A stretch of 64,000 nucleotides of DNA from Natronoarchaeum rubrum (GTDB taxonomy: Archaea; Halobacteriota; Halobacteria; Halobacteriales; Natronoarchaeaceae). Positions 25,375-34,538 of the stretch are shown here, piece by piece. A program made the position numbers and the translations under genes. The notes beneath the pieces were generated by a model. It was not told where the DNA came from. It did no database searches and worked only from the letters and a program-made list of their open reading frames with translations. Each line of letters begins with the position of its first letter. The first letter of the stretch is position 1. Location of the stretch: positions 496,001 to 560,000 of the forward strand of contig NZ_JANHDP010000002.1 in assembly GCF_024494695.1 (NCBI RefSeq). Reading direction: 5' to 3'.

Positions 25375-26343
25375 CTACCGGCCGTTCGAGATCTGCGTGT
25401 GCGCCCCGATCAGCGCGCCCTGAAGGTTCAGCCCGTTCAGATCGGTGTCGCGATCGATGATCGACGACCGGATGTCGCAGTCACGCAGCGTCGCGTCGGA
25501 GAAGACGATCGACTTGTCGAGGTCCGAGTCCACCACCTCGGCGTCGGGCATGACGTGGACGTTCTCGCCGAGCCGGGAGTTCTCGATCGTCGCGCTCTCG
25601 GCAACGTGCGTGTCGCCGCCGAGATACCAGGCGATCGCTTCGAGGTAACTCTCGGGCGTGCCGATGTCGAACCACGCCTCCTCGAACGTGAAGGCGTACA
25701 CGGAACTGCGGTCCTGCAGCCACTGGATGAACCAGCCCGGCTCGTCGGGGTTGTTCCCCGATTCGAGGTACTCTTCGAGCAGGCCGAGCGCGTCCGCGGG
25801 GAAGCCGTAACACGCGATCGAGACGAGCGTGCTGTTGGGATCGTCGGGTTTCTCCTGGAACTCGACGACCTCGTCGCCGTCGAGATCGACCAGCCCGTAG
25901 GATTTGGCCTTCTCGCGGGAGCCGACGTCGTAGGCCGCCAGCGAGGGCGAGCCCTTCGACTCGAAGAAGTCGATGAACTCCGAGACGTCGAAGCTGATGA
26001 GGTTGTCGCCGGCGATCACGACGGTGTCCTCTTCGACGTTCTCGCGGTCGACCAGCTGGGCGAGCGCGCCGACGACGCCGAACTTCTCGTCCTCGGCGAC
26101 CGTCTCCTCGATCGTCAGCGTCGGCTTCTCGAAGCGGCTCTCCGCGAGGTGCTCGCGGAAGTCCTCCGCGAAGCGCTCGTTCGTCGAGACGAACACCTCG
26201 GAGATCCGATCGTCGTCCTCGAGATCCGCGAAGATGCGGTCGATAACCGTCGTGTCGCCGATCGGGAGGAACATCTTGGGCCGATTCTTCGTGATCGGCC
26301 AGAGTCGGGTGGCGTAGCCGCCGGCCAGAACGATCGCTTTCAT
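25375..26343 (-). CDS. sugar-phosphate nucleotidyltransferase
   Basis: A 322-residue protein. The N-terminus MKAIVLAGGYATRLWPITKNRPK is the nucleotidyltransferase signature (GGxxTRLxPxTxxxPK). IAGDNLIS contains the metal-binding Asp, and the C-terminal ~70 residues form left-handed beta-helix hexapeptide repeats (SRLGENVHV, SDLDKSIVF, CDIRSSIID). It would make an NDP-sugar such as dTDP-glucose or UDP-glucose from the sugar 1-phosphate for glycan synthesis. The exact sugar cannot be told. A shorter ORF frame extends upstream but is basic. Confidence 0.9.
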   Translation of the reverse strand: MKAIVLAGGYATRLWPITKNRPKMFLPIGDTTVIDRIFADLEDDDRISEVFVSTNERFAEDFREHLAESRFEKPTLTIEETVAEDEKFGVVGALAQLVDRENVEEDTVVIAGDNLISFDVSEFIDFFESKGSPSLAAYDVGSREKAKSYGLVDLDGDEVVEFQEKPDDPNSTLVSIACYGFPADALGLLEEYLESGNNPDEPGWFIQWLQDRSSVYAFTFEEAWFDIGTPESYLEAIAWYLGGDTHVAESATIENSRLGENVHVMPDAEVVDSDLDKSIVFSDATLRDCDIRSSIIDRDTDLNGLNLQGALIGAHTQISNGR

Positions 26344-26500
26344 ACTCCAACACTCGTAGACCGCCACTAAGGCCTTTTTGCTCCGCGGCGCCGGGCTGCG
26401 GTTTTCCGGCGTGCCATTCGACGGTTCGGGGCCGGGCCGCGGCCCGGACGGTGCGGTGTTATTACCCGCGCCGTGGAACAGTCGATGGAGGTACCTGTTC

Positions 26501-28324
26501 GTGGAATGGGGGGTCGTCGCGGCGGGGCAGGTACAGCCCCCGCCGACCGACGCGCTGGTCGTGTTCGGGCTGGTCGCACTGGCGTTTCTGGCGTTCGTCA
26601 CCGAGCCGCTGCCGATCGACGTCTCGGCGATCCTGCTGATCGTGCTGCTGGCGGTGCTGGAGCCCTGGACGGGGATCTCCTCGGCCGAGAGCGTCTCCGG
26701 GTTCGCCAGCGAGGCGACGATCACGGTGCTCGCGATGTTCGTCCTCAGCGAGGGGATCCGACGGACCGGGACCGTCCAGTTGCTGAGCCGCCGGATCGTC
26801 GCGTTCGCGGGCGGAGACGAGCGAAAGCAACTCGCGTCGATGATCGGCGTCTCGGGGCTGGCGTCGGGCTTTATCAACAACACGCCGGTCGTCGCCGTGC
26901 TGATCCCCGTCGCGACCGACATCGCCGACCGGACGCGCACGTCGCCCTCGAAGCTGCTGTTGCCGGTGTCGTTCGCGTCGATGTTCGGCGGCATGCTGAC
27001 GCTGATCGGCACCTCGACGAATCTGCTGGCGTCGGACGTCTCCGCGCGACTGATCGGCGAGCCGTTCTCGATGTTCGAGTTCACGCGGCTCGGCGCCGTG
27101 GTGCTGGTCACCGCTGCGGCCTACCTGCTCGTCGTCGGCCGACACCTTGTCCCCCCGCGGATTCCGCCCAACGAGGACCTCACCGAGGAGTACGGGATGG
27201 GTCCGTACCTGACCGAGGTCGCTGTCGGGCCGGCGGCGCCGCTCGTCGACCAGCGCGTCGGGAGCGCCGCCGCGCTGGCGGCCGTCGAGGTGCTGGAAGT
27301 GGTCCGCGACGACGAGCCGGTCGCAGCGGACGACCCGCGGATTCGGGCGGGCGATCGGCTCGTCGTCACGGCCACGGGCGAGGCGGCCGCGGACCTCTCG
27401 GAACTCCGGGGCGTCGACGTCCTGCCGGACGCGAACGTCGAGGACGACCTCGCGACGCGGCAGGCCGATCGCGACGTGCTGGCGGAGGTCGTGTTGACGC
27501 CGCGGACGGGGACCGCCGGCCGGACGCTCGCCGAGCTGGCGTTCGGCGCCGAGTTCGACGTGTCGGTGCTGGCGCTGCGCCGCGGCGAGACGGTCGTTCA
27601 CGAGCAGATCGAGGACCTACGGCTTCGCGGCGGCGACACCCTGCTGGTCCGGGGCGACGAGGCGTCGATCCGCCGGCTGCGCGAGCATCGCCACTACATC
27701 GTCGCCCAGGAGATCGCCCGCCCGTCGTACCGCACCGAGCGGATCCCGATCGCGCTCGGCATCGTCGGCGCCGTGGTCGCGCTGGCTGCTCTGAACGTGC
27801 TCTCGATCCTAACGGGTGCCCTCGCCGGGGTCGTCGCGATGGTCGCGACCGGCTGCGTCAGGCCCGGCGAACTGTACGACGCCGTCGACTGGAGCGTGAT
27901 CTTCCTGCTCGCCGGCGTGATCCCGCTGGGCGTCGCCCTCGAGCAGTCGGGCGGTGCGGCGTACCTCGCGAGCCTCGTCGTCGCGGGCGCCGGCGACTAC
28001 CCACCGATCGTCGTGTTGGGGCTGTTCTACTTCGTGACAACGCTGATGACCGAAATAGTCAGCAACAACGCCAGCGTCGTCTTGATGATCCCCGTCGGCG
28101 TCGACGTGGCGTCCCGCATCGGCGCCGACCCGTTCGCGTTCGTGCTCGCGGTCACCTTCGCCGCCAGCACGTCGGTACTGACGCCGATCGGCTACCAGAC
28201 GAACCTGATGGTGTACGGCCCCGGCGGCTACCGCTTCTCGGACTACTTCCGGGTCGGCGCGCCGCTACAGGCGATCATGGTGGTCGTCACGACGCTGGGG
28301 ATCGCGTTCTTCTGGGGGGTGTAG
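26501..28324 (+). CDS. SLC13/DASS-type transporter with two RCK_C domains
   Basis: A 607-residue protein. Two blocks of membrane helices (residues ~15-210 and ~410-607) flank a soluble centre with two TrkA-C (RCK_C) repeats (around 215-300 and 310-395; each ends in RAGDRLVVTATG or LRGGDTLLVRGDE). The signatures GLASGFINNTPVV and IVSNNASVVLMIPVG, both with the conserved SNT/NNT-like motif of divalent anion:sodium symporters, mark both halves. It probably transports dicarboxylates or sulfate with Na+. The GTG at 26501 is preferred over an upstream start that adds a non-acidic leader. Confidence 0.88.
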   Translation: MEWGVVAAGQVQPPPTDALVVFGLVALAFLAFVTEPLPIDVSAILLIVLLAVLEPWTGISSAESVSGFASEATITVLAMFVLSEGIRRTGTVQLLSRRIVAFAGGDERKQLASMIGVSGLASGFINNTPVVAVLIPVATDIADRTRTSPSKLLLPVSFASMFGGMLTLIGTSTNLLASDVSARLIGEPFSMFEFTRLGAVVLVTAAAYLLVVGRHLVPPRIPPNEDLTEEYGMGPYLTEVAVGPAAPLVDQRVGSAAALAAVEVLEVVRDDEPVAADDPRIRAGDRLVVTATGEAAADLSELRGVDVLPDANVEDDLATRQADRDVLAEVVLTPRTGTAGRTLAELAFGAEFDVSVLALRRGETVVHEQIEDLRLRGGDTLLVRGDEASIRRLREHRHYIVAQEIARPSYRTERIPIALGIVGAVVALAALNVLSILTGALAGVVAMVATGCVRPGELYDAVDWSVIFLLAGVIPLGVALEQSGGAAYLASLVVAGAGDYPPIVVLGLFYFVTTLMTEIVSNNASVVLMIPVGVDVASRIGADPFAFVLAVTFAASTSVLTPIGYQTNLMVYGPGGYRFSDYFRVGAPLQAIMVVVTTLGIAFFWGV

Positions 28325-28373
28325 CGCCCCCGAGGATAGTGTTCTACGTCGCGGCGTCGGTGCCCCGCATCGT

Positions 28374-28880
28374 TCAGGCGATCGCGTAGACGAGCACCGT
28401 CGCCGCCGGAACGGCGAGCAGCGCGAGCACGGTGACGACCGGCCGGTCGCGACGGGACGCCGCCGCGGCGTACAGTCCGCCGAAGACGCCGATGGTCCCG
28501 AGCAGGCGCAGCAACGCGGCCAGCCATAGTTCGGCGCCGCCGGACAGCAGGACGGCCGAGACGGAGACCTCGCCCGCGAACGCGGGGCCGACGCCGAACC
28601 AGATCACGTCGGCGAGGCGCTGGGCGATCAGCCCCCAGACTGCGACCACGCCGGCCTCCCACGGCGTCGTCGCCGGACGACGGCGACCGTACGCGAGGAT
28701 CCCGACCACGACCGGTACGAGGATGACGAGCCGTTCGAGTTCGATCGTCAAGGACGTCGTCGTGGTCGCCAGATACGCCTGTATCGCCAGGCCGAGGGCG
28801 GCAATCCCGACCACCAGGCCGACGAACCACGGCCGGCTCAGGGCGGCGATCGGCGAGCGACGGGATGGAGGGTTAGACAC
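28374..28880 (-). CDS. haloarchaeal membrane protein, function unknown
   Basis: A 168-residue protein with four hydrophobic segments (residues ~18-38, ~48-65, ~80-125, ~145-168) and a short polar N-terminus. No motif beyond the membrane topology was recognised. It converges with the SLC13-type gene, 49 bp between stops. It is preceded by an AT-rich patch (28895-28922) that may hold its promoter. Confidence 0.65.
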   Translation of the reverse strand: MSNPPSRRSPIAALSRPWFVGLVVGIAALGLAIQAYLATTTTSLTIELERLVILVPVVVGILAYGRRRPATTPWEAGVVAVWGLIAQRLADVIWFGVGPAFAGEVSVSAVLLSGGAELWLAALLRLLGTIGVFGGLYAAAASRRDRPVVTVLALLAVPAATVLVYAIA

Positions 28881-28960
28881 GATCGAACATCTCCGCGATC
28901 ACATAAGTGTTTTCGGATGATATCTATCGTCGCTTGTCCCTTCGCCGGCGCCGCTGGCGC

Positions 28961-29644
28961 TCAGGCGTCCAGTTCGTCGGCCAGCTCGTGAAAGTCCTCG
29001 ACGGTGACGTCCGGTTCGATCTCGTAGGGGCCCCACGTCGTTCCCTGCCGGTTCACCCACGCGCCGGACATCCCGGCGTCGACCGCGCCGGGCACGTCCC
29101 ACCAGCCCGCCGCGGCGAACGCGACGTCCTCGGTCGACTCGCCGATCCGGTCGGCGGCGTGGCGGTACACTTCGGCGTCTGGCTTGAACGTCTCGATCTC
29201 GGCGACGCTGATCGCGTCCTCGACGTACTCGTCGATGCCGGCGTGATCGAGCAAGGTGTCGAGCATCTCGGGGCTCCCGTTCGACAGGACGTACAGATCG
29301 TAGCCCGCGTCGTGGAGCCGCTCCATCCCCTCGGGAGCGTCCGCGAACACGTCGAGCTCGTCGTACGTCGAGAGGATCGCCTCGCGCTCCTCGGCGCTCG
29401 TCTCGGCGCCGGCGACCGATAGCGCGTACTCCAGGGCTGTACGGTTCATCTCGTAAAACGAGTCGTACTCACCGACGTGGTTAGCGACCATCGCGTAGTT
29501 CAGCGAGCGCTCGCGCCAGATCTTCGAGACGAGCTTCGGCCGGTCGACGTACTCCGCGAGCGGTTCCTCGACGGTCGTCACGTCGACGATCGTTCCGTAG
29601 GAGTCGAACGCGACGGCCTCGACGTCGTTCGGATCGATTGGCAC
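28961..29644 (-). CDS. haloacid dehalogenase type II family hydrolase
   Basis: A 227-residue HAD-superfamily protein from the GTG at 29644 (MPIDPNDVEAVAFDSYGTIVDV). The nucleophile Asp is in FDSYGT, motif II Ser in LSNGSPEM, Lys in KPDAEVY, and motif IV AAAGWWDVPGAVDAGM. The arrangement matches L-2-haloacid dehalogenases, although haloarchaeal members may instead act on phosphates. An ATG 9 codons further up is possible. It lies 64 bp downstream of the MATE gene on the same strand. Confidence 0.88.
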   Translation of the reverse strand: MPIDPNDVEAVAFDSYGTIVDVTTVEEPLAEYVDRPKLVSKIWRERSLNYAMVANHVGEYDSFYEMNRTALEYALSVAGAETSAEEREAILSTYDELDVFADAPEGMERLHDAGYDLYVLSNGSPEMLDTLLDHAGIDEYVEDAISVAEIETFKPDAEVYRHAADRIGESTEDVAFAAAGWWDVPGAVDAGMSGAWVNRQGTTWGPYEIEPDVTVEDFHELADELDA

Positions 29645-29708
29645 GGTCGAGCGTTCGACGCGGCGGTCCAAAACACCCCGGTGTGAGGCAGCCGATCGAC
29701 CGCGGGCG

Positions 29709-31127
29709 TCACTCCGCGACCGCCGGCTCGGCGTCCTCGACGATCGCGCGCTTCCACGTCCCGCGCGTGAACCACGCGACGGCGGCGATCGCGCCCACGA
29801 CGTCCCCGATCACGACGGCCGTCCAGATGCCGGTGGTCCCCCAGTCGGCGGCGAACACGAGGACGTAGGTCGCCGGGACGCGAGCGATCCAGAGGGTGAC
29901 GACCGAGAACACCAGCGCCGTCTTCGTGTTCCCGGCACCCCGGAACGCGCCGAGCATGACCTGTAGCACGCCCATGAACACGAACATGCCGGCGACGAAC
30001 CGCAGGTACGTGCTCCCGTAGGCGATCGTCTCCGCGGCGCCCTCGGTGTCGGCGGTCATGAACACGCTGACGATCGGTTCCGGGAACGCGAACGCCGCCA
30101 GTCCGGCGGCGGCCATCACGCCGGCGATGGCGACCGCGGCGACCCAGGTCGCTCGCTCGGCCCGCTCGGGGTTGCCGGCGCCGAGGTTCTTCCCGACGAT
30201 CGTGTCGGTGGCCTGTCCCAGTCCCATCGCGGGCAGCAGCGCCAGCGAGATGAGCCGGTTGCCCAGCCCGTAGGCCGCGACGACGGTCGGCGGGAACGAC
30301 GCCACCATCGCTGTCAACGTGACCATCGCCAGCGAGCTCATCGACTGTTCGAGCGCGGTCGGGACGCCGATGCGCGTGATCTCCCGGACGTACTCCAGCC
30401 GGGGCACCAGGTCGGACCGCGAGATCGCGGGCCCGACACCGCCGCCCAGCAGCAGGTACATGCCGAGCACGGTCGCGACCGCGCGCGAGAACACCGTCGC
30501 CACCGCGGCGCCCTGGATCCCGAGCTCGGGGAACGGCCCGACGCCGAAGATCAGCAGGGGGTCGAGCGCGAGGTTGAGAACCACGCTGACGAGCATCACC
30601 CGCATCGGCGCGCGGGTGTTGCCGTACCCGCGCATCAGCGAGACGAACACGAAGAACCCGAACACGAAGGGCACGCCGAGCATGAACAGCCGCATGTAGT
30701 CGGCCGCGAGCGGGACGATCAACGCTGCCGTCTCGGCGTCCGCGGGCAACCGCGCGAGCAGGGGGTCGGTCACAAAGTAGCCCACGACCGCGAGGACGAT
30801 CGAAACGAGCGTAATAAAGGAGATCGTCTGCCCGGCGACGAGACCGTCCTCGCCGCTGTTCGCGCCGGTGTGCTGGGCGATCAGGATCGCGCCCGCGGCG
30901 GTGAACCCCCCGCCGACCGAAATCAGCAGGAAGATCAGCGGAAACGCGAGGCTCAGCGCCCCGACGGCGTTCTCCGAGAGCGCGCCGAGCCAGAACGTGT
31001 CGCCGACGTTGTACGCGACCTGCAGCAGTTGGATCGCCACCAGCGGCCACGCCAGCCGGAACATCGGCCGGAGGAGCTCGCCGCTGGTGAGCTCGCTCGC
31101 GTCGCGTTCGTCGCCCGTAGATGCCAC
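29709..31127 (-). CDS. MATE family efflux transporter
   Basis: A 472-residue membrane protein with about 12 segments. The N-terminus LAWPLVAIQLLQVAYNVGDTFW and the FRGAGNTKTA motif in the second half are MATE hallmarks. It is a paralogue of the exporter at 8024-9514, with similar N-terminal region but clearly diverged. Substrate unknown. It may be co-transcribed with the HAD gene downstream. The start MASTGDERDASELTSGE fits the usual short acidic leader. Confidence 0.92.
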   Translation of the reverse strand: MASTGDERDASELTSGELLRPMFRLAWPLVAIQLLQVAYNVGDTFWLGALSENAVGALSLAFPLIFLLISVGGGFTAAGAILIAQHTGANSGEDGLVAGQTISFITLVSIVLAVVGYFVTDPLLARLPADAETAALIVPLAADYMRLFMLGVPFVFGFFVFVSLMRGYGNTRAPMRVMLVSVVLNLALDPLLIFGVGPFPELGIQGAAVATVFSRAVATVLGMYLLLGGGVGPAISRSDLVPRLEYVREITRIGVPTALEQSMSSLAMVTLTAMVASFPPTVVAAYGLGNRLISLALLPAMGLGQATDTIVGKNLGAGNPERAERATWVAAVAIAGVMAAAGLAAFAFPEPIVSVFMTADTEGAAETIAYGSTYLRFVAGMFVFMGVLQVMLGAFRGAGNTKTALVFSVVTLWIARVPATYVLVFAADWGTTGIWTAVVIGDVVGAIAAVAWFTRGTWKRAIVEDAEPAVAE

Positions 31128-31259
31128 TTCCTAACGGATTTGGTCGTCTGTCTTCAATTTTCATACTCGATCGGCGTGTGCGACGCCGTTCCACGGGTGC
31201 GGCGCACACGCTGTGCTATCGGTTGGGGGCAAGAACGGCGTCGCAAAGAGACGACCGCG

Positions 31260-32507
31260 CTACCCGTCGATGCCCAGCAGGCGGTCGACGAGTTCCTCGG
31301 GGTCGAACGGCTCGATGTCGTCGTACCCCTGACCGGTCCCCAGGAAGAGGATCGGCTTTCCCGTGACGTGGGCGATCGAGATCGCCGCGCCGCCCTGCGC
31401 GTCGGCGTCGGCCTTCGTCAGCACGGCGCCGTCGATCTCGGCGGCGTCGTTGAACTGCTTGGCGCGCTGGACCGCGTCCTGACCGGCGACGGCTTCGTCG
31501 ACGAACAGCGTCATGTCGGGCTCGACCACGCGGTCGATCTTCGAGAGCTGCTCCATCAGGTCGTCGCTGGTGTGCAGGCGCCCGGCCGTGTCGCCGAGCA
31601 CGACGTCGACGTCGTTGGCCTCCGCGTACTCGACGGCGTCGTAGATCACCGCGGCGGGGTCCCCGCCCTGCTCGTGGGTGATGATCTTCTTGTCCAGCGC
31701 CTCGGCGTGCTCCTCGATCTGCTCGTTGGCGCCGGCGCGGTAGGTGTCGCCGTTGGCCAGCACCGTCGAGAGCCCGCGCTCCTCGAAGTAGCGGGCCATC
31801 TTGGCGATCGAGGTGGTCTTCCCGACGCCGTTTACCCCTGTGAACACGATCGTCAGGGGCTTGTCGGCCTCGGCGACGTGCTCGTCGAAGTCGAACTGCC
31901 CGACGCTGATAACCTCCAGCAGGGCGTTCTTGAGCGCGCGCTGGACGACGCCGGTCGTCGACTTCGTGAAGCGGTGGGTCTCGCCGACCAGCTCCTCGCG
32001 GAGCGTCGCCATGATCTCCTGTGCGACGCTGAACTCCACGTCGCTCTGGAGTAGCGCCATCTCTAACTCTTCGAGGGGCGCTTCGAGGTCTTCCTCCTCG
32101 ATGACGGTCTGCCCGGTGGCGAACGACTTCGCGCGCTTGGCGAAGCCCGGCCCGCCGTCATCGTCGTCCTCGGCGACGGTATCGGTGACGGCGCCGGCCA
32201 CGTCCGCGCCGCCGGAGTCGCCTTCGGCGTCGCTCCCGGGCTCGCCGCCGCCCGTCTCGGTTTCGGCTCCGTGCTCGGCGTCGTCGCCCTCAGGCTGGGT
32301 CGCGTCGGACCGGGCCGCCGCGGCGGTCGCTTCGGCTGTGGCGTCGGCCGCCGTCTGTTCGGTCGCGTCAGCCTCGGCGTCGGCCTCCTCGACCGCCTCG
32401 GCTTCTTCGGCCGCGTCCTCGCTCTCGGCTTCCGCCGCCTTCTCCTCGGCGGTCTCCTCGACGTCCTCCCGGAAGCTGCCGAGCTTGTCCTTCAGGCTGT
32501 CGAACAT
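31260..32507 (-). CDS. ftsY: signal recognition particle receptor FtsY
   Basis: A 415-residue protein. The first ~130 residues are an acidic Ala/Glu/Asp-rich A region, followed by the N domain and the SRP GTPase. GTPase motifs are G1 TGVNGVGKTTSIAKMA (~residue 224), G3 DTAGRLHTS, and G4 TKADADAQGG. It docks ribosome-nascent chain-SRP complexes at the membrane. It starts 3 bp after pfdA and belongs to the cluster with rpl18a and pfdA, linking translation and secretion. The acidic A region is longer than in bacteria. Confidence 0.96.
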   Translation of the reverse strand: MFDSLKDKLGSFREDVEETAEEKAAEAESEDAAEEAEAVEEADAEADATEQTAADATAEATAAAARSDATQPEGDDAEHGAETETGGGEPGSDAEGDSGGADVAGAVTDTVAEDDDDGGPGFAKRAKSFATGQTVIEEEDLEAPLEELEMALLQSDVEFSVAQEIMATLREELVGETHRFTKSTTGVVQRALKNALLEVISVGQFDFDEHVAEADKPLTIVFTGVNGVGKTTSIAKMARYFEERGLSTVLANGDTYRAGANEQIEEHAEALDKKIITHEQGGDPAAVIYDAVEYAEANDVDVVLGDTAGRLHTSDDLMEQLSKIDRVVEPDMTLFVDEAVAGQDAVQRAKQFNDAAEIDGAVLTKADADAQGGAAISIAHVTGKPILFLGTGQGYDDIEPFDPEELVDRLLGIDG

Positions 32508-32510
32508 GCG

Positions 32511-32975
32511 CTACTCGTCGCCTTCTTCCTCGCCCTGCATCTGCTGCATCTGCTGTTGCATCTGCTGTTGCTGGAGCTGCTGGGCCTTCTGCTCGAGCTG
32601 CTCGCTCTCGGTCTCGATCTCGGCGATCTCCTCGTTGACCTCGTCGATGCGGTCGTCGAGCGTCTCCTTCTTGCTCTCCAGGGTCGAGACGGCGTCGCCC
32701 TGCTCCTGCTCGGCCGCGTAGCCGCCGCCGAGGCTGACGATGACCTCGTCGATGTCCTGAACCTCCGCGCGGAGGTAGGCGTCGCCGCCCAGCGGGACCT
32801 GCACGGTCGAGCCGGTCTCGAGCGTCTCGATGGCCTCGATGGCCTCGTCGACCTCGACCTTCTCCTGCTGCAGATCGTCGACCTCGCCCTCGAGGGCCTC
32901 GATCTGTTCCTGGAGCTCCTGAAGCTGCTGGCTCAGTTCCTGGAGTTGCTGCTGACCGCCGCCACCGCCCATCAT
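32511..32975 (-). CDS. pfdA: prefoldin subunit alpha
   Basis: A 154-residue protein: a coiled coil (LQELSQQLQELQEQIEALEG), a central beta hairpin pair (TVQVPLGGDAYLRAEV, DEVIVSLGGGYA) and a second coiled coil ending in Gln/Met-rich repeats. This is the alpha prefoldin layout; it delivers unfolded proteins to the thermosome. The ATG at 32975 overlaps the rpl18a stop (ATGA), so translation is probably coupled. A second ATG follows immediately. Confidence 0.95.
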   Translation of the reverse strand: MMGGGGGQQQLQELSQQLQELQEQIEALEGEVDDLQQEKVEVDEAIEAIETLETGSTVQVPLGGDAYLRAEVQDIDEVIVSLGGGYAAEQEQGDAVSTLESKKETLDDRIDEVNEEIAEIETESEQLEQKAQQLQQQQMQQQMQQMQGEEEGDE

Positions 32976-33145
32976 TGTGCCACCTCGTCGATCTCGATCT
33001 GGCGGCGCTTCAGGCCGTGCTTGCTGCCGAAGTTGGAGTAGACGTACTCCTCGGCGACGTCGTCGTTCTCCGCCTCTACCTCGGTCTGGAACGTTTCCCA
33101 CCCGTCGCGGGCCTCGAACCGTCCGCTAACCGAATACTGGTTCAT
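32972..33145 (-). CDS. rpl18a: 50S ribosomal protein L18Ae (LX)
   Basis: A 57-residue protein, MNQYSVSGRFEARDGWETFQ..., ending GLKRRQIEIDEVAQ. This is the archaeal LX/L18Ae protein of the large ribosomal subunit. Its stop overlaps the pfdA start by 4 bp. The upstream tif6 gene ends 118 bp away, so rpl18a may also have its own promoter. Confidence 0.93.
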   Translation of the reverse strand: MNQYSVSGRFEARDGWETFQTEVEAENDDVAEEYVYSNFGSKHGLKRRQIEIDEVAQ

Positions 33146-33262
33146 GCCCTACACTGCGTCGGGGAGTCGGAAGAATCTTCCCTTCCGTATCGGTCCGACG
33201 GGCGACGATCAAAGCGGCGGGAAACGCAGGAAAGCGTCGCCGTAACGACCCGATCGGGCCGA

Positions 33263-33928
33263 TCAGTCGATGTAGCCCAGCGCGTCCTCGATCCGGCCCA
33301 GCTCGGGGCCGGTGGTGTCCTGGCCGACGACGTAGCCGTGCTCGTTGGCGAGCAGGCCCGAGCCGACCAGCGGGGCGCCGTAGTTGATCGTCCCGACGTC
33401 GGCGTGGACGTCGAGCAGCTCCTCGAGGTAGTCGAGCTCCGGATCCGAGGTCTTGGGGTGACAGAGCACGCCCTCGTCGTTGACGACCGCGGCCGTCCCG
33501 ACGGTCCGCACGCCCGCGAGCTCGCCCTGCTCGACGGGGACCTCCAGCGCCCGTTCGACGGCGTCGATCGCCTCCTCGGGAAGGTCCGGGTGGACGTACG
33601 CGCCGTAGTCGTTGGCGAGCACGACGTTACCGGCGGCGTTGATCCGTCCGGGCAGTTCGACGATCGGCACGTCGATAGCCTCCTCGAGCCGGTTCCGCTC
33701 GCGGTCGGTGACGCGGCTGCTGACCAGCAGCCCGTTCTCGTTCCCGACGACGAGCGCGCCGACGGTGGCCGAGCCGGCGATCGTCGTGGGCGTGACCGGC
33801 ACGCCCAACTCGTCGCCCAGATCCTCGACCAGATCGTCGTCGGCGTCGGGACGCACCAGCAGGTGATCGTCCGTGGCGCGCGCGAAGACGCCGACGTACG
33901 CCGATCCTGTGAACGCGGCGCGAAGCAA
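33263..33928 (-). CDS. tif6: translation initiation factor aIF-6
   Basis: A 221-residue protein made of five repeats with the conserved phrases [29 protein letters not shown] and ANEHGYVVG. aIF6 binds the 50S subunit and prevents premature joining with the 30S. It starts 2 bp after the rpl31e stop, forming the conserved rpl39e-rpl31e-tif6 operon of archaea. Confidence 0.96.
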   Translation of the reverse strand: MLRAAFTGSAYVGVFARATDDHLLVRPDADDDLVEDLGDELGVPVTPTTIAGSATVGALVVGNENGLLVSSRVTDRERNRLEEAIDVPIVELPGRINAAGNVVLANDYGAYVHPDLPEEAIDAVERALEVPVEQGELAGVRTVGTAAVVNDEGVLCHPKTSDPELDYLEELLDVHADVGTINYGAPLVGSGLLANEHGYVVGQDTTGPELGRIEDALGYID

Positions 33929-33930
33929 AG

Positions 33931-34209
33931 TTACTCTGCGTGCTCGGCTTCGACGATTGCCTCGCCCTCTTCCTCGAATCGGGCGGCGCGCACGCGGAGC
34001 TTGCTCGGCGGGTTCTTGCGGCTCTGTGACCAGATCGCCTCGTTAATCGAGGGGTCGAGGCGGACCTGCTCTCCGTCGACGGAGAAGTGCTTGGCGAGGT
34101 GCTCGCGCAGCAGCTTCATCGCCTTGTCGGCGGCTTCGTGCTTGGGTGCCGCTTTGGCGTCACGCAGGGGAACGGTCATGACCCGCTCCTCGAACTCTCC
34201 GGCGCTCAT
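33931..34209 (-). CDS. rpl31e: 50S ribosomal protein L31e
   Basis: A 92-residue protein, [21 protein letters not shown]..., with [25 protein letters not shown] (part) typical of L31e. Part of the large ribosomal subunit near the exit tunnel. Its ATG overlaps the rpl39e stop by one base (TAATG), so the two genes are coupled. Confidence 0.96.
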   Translation of the reverse strand: MSAGEFEERVMTVPLRDAKAAPKHEAADKAMKLLREHLAKHFSVDGEQVRLDPSINEAIWSQSRKNPPSKLRVRAARFEEEGEAIVEAEHAE

Positions 34210-34361
34210 TATTCGTCAGTGCTCTGGCGCCGCCAGTTGCGCCGCTTGGGGTTGCGAGTGACTTCGCGGTCCGTCTTCAGCATGACCCACGCCGGAACGC
34301 GGCTGTTCTGGCGCTCCAGCTTGGAGAGGCGCTTCTTCTTGGCCTTCGATTTCTTACCCAT
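34209..34361 (-). CDS. rpl39e: 50S ribosomal protein L39e
   Basis: A 50-residue basic protein, [20 protein letters not shown]..., ending [13 protein letters not shown]; it lines the peptide exit tunnel. It is the first gene of the rpl39e-rpl31e-tif6 operon. Its strongly basic composition stands out against the acidic proteome, as expected for this protein. Confidence 0.96.
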   Translation of the reverse strand: MGKKSKAKKKRLSKLERQNSRVPAWVMLKTDREVTRNPKRRNWRRQSTDE

Positions 34362-34386
34362 AGTGGGCGCATCTACCCGACCGTAG

Positions 34387-34395
34387 CTTAAAATC
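34387..34395 (-). promoter_or_regulatory. TATA-like box of the rpl39e operon
   Basis: On the minus strand gattttaag lies 26-34 bases before the rpl39e ATG, with a purine-rich stretch just upstream. This is the expected place for an archaeal TATA box with a very short or absent leader. Confidence 0.55.
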
Positions 34396-34538
34396 TTGTT
34401 CCTTTGCGGGCGGAGCCCCGCCGCGGACGTCGACGGCATCGGGGTGGCGTCGCGTCGCGGGACGGGGACGACTGCCGTCGCGACTGTTTCTTCCGTCCGC
34501 CGAACCGTTGAAGTGTCCGCTGGGCGAACGTCGTCGAC

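Noticed and set aside
29709..31127. The two MATE genes as a recent duplication
   Set aside because: They share family motifs but differ widely in sequence, so they are old paralogues, not a local duplication.
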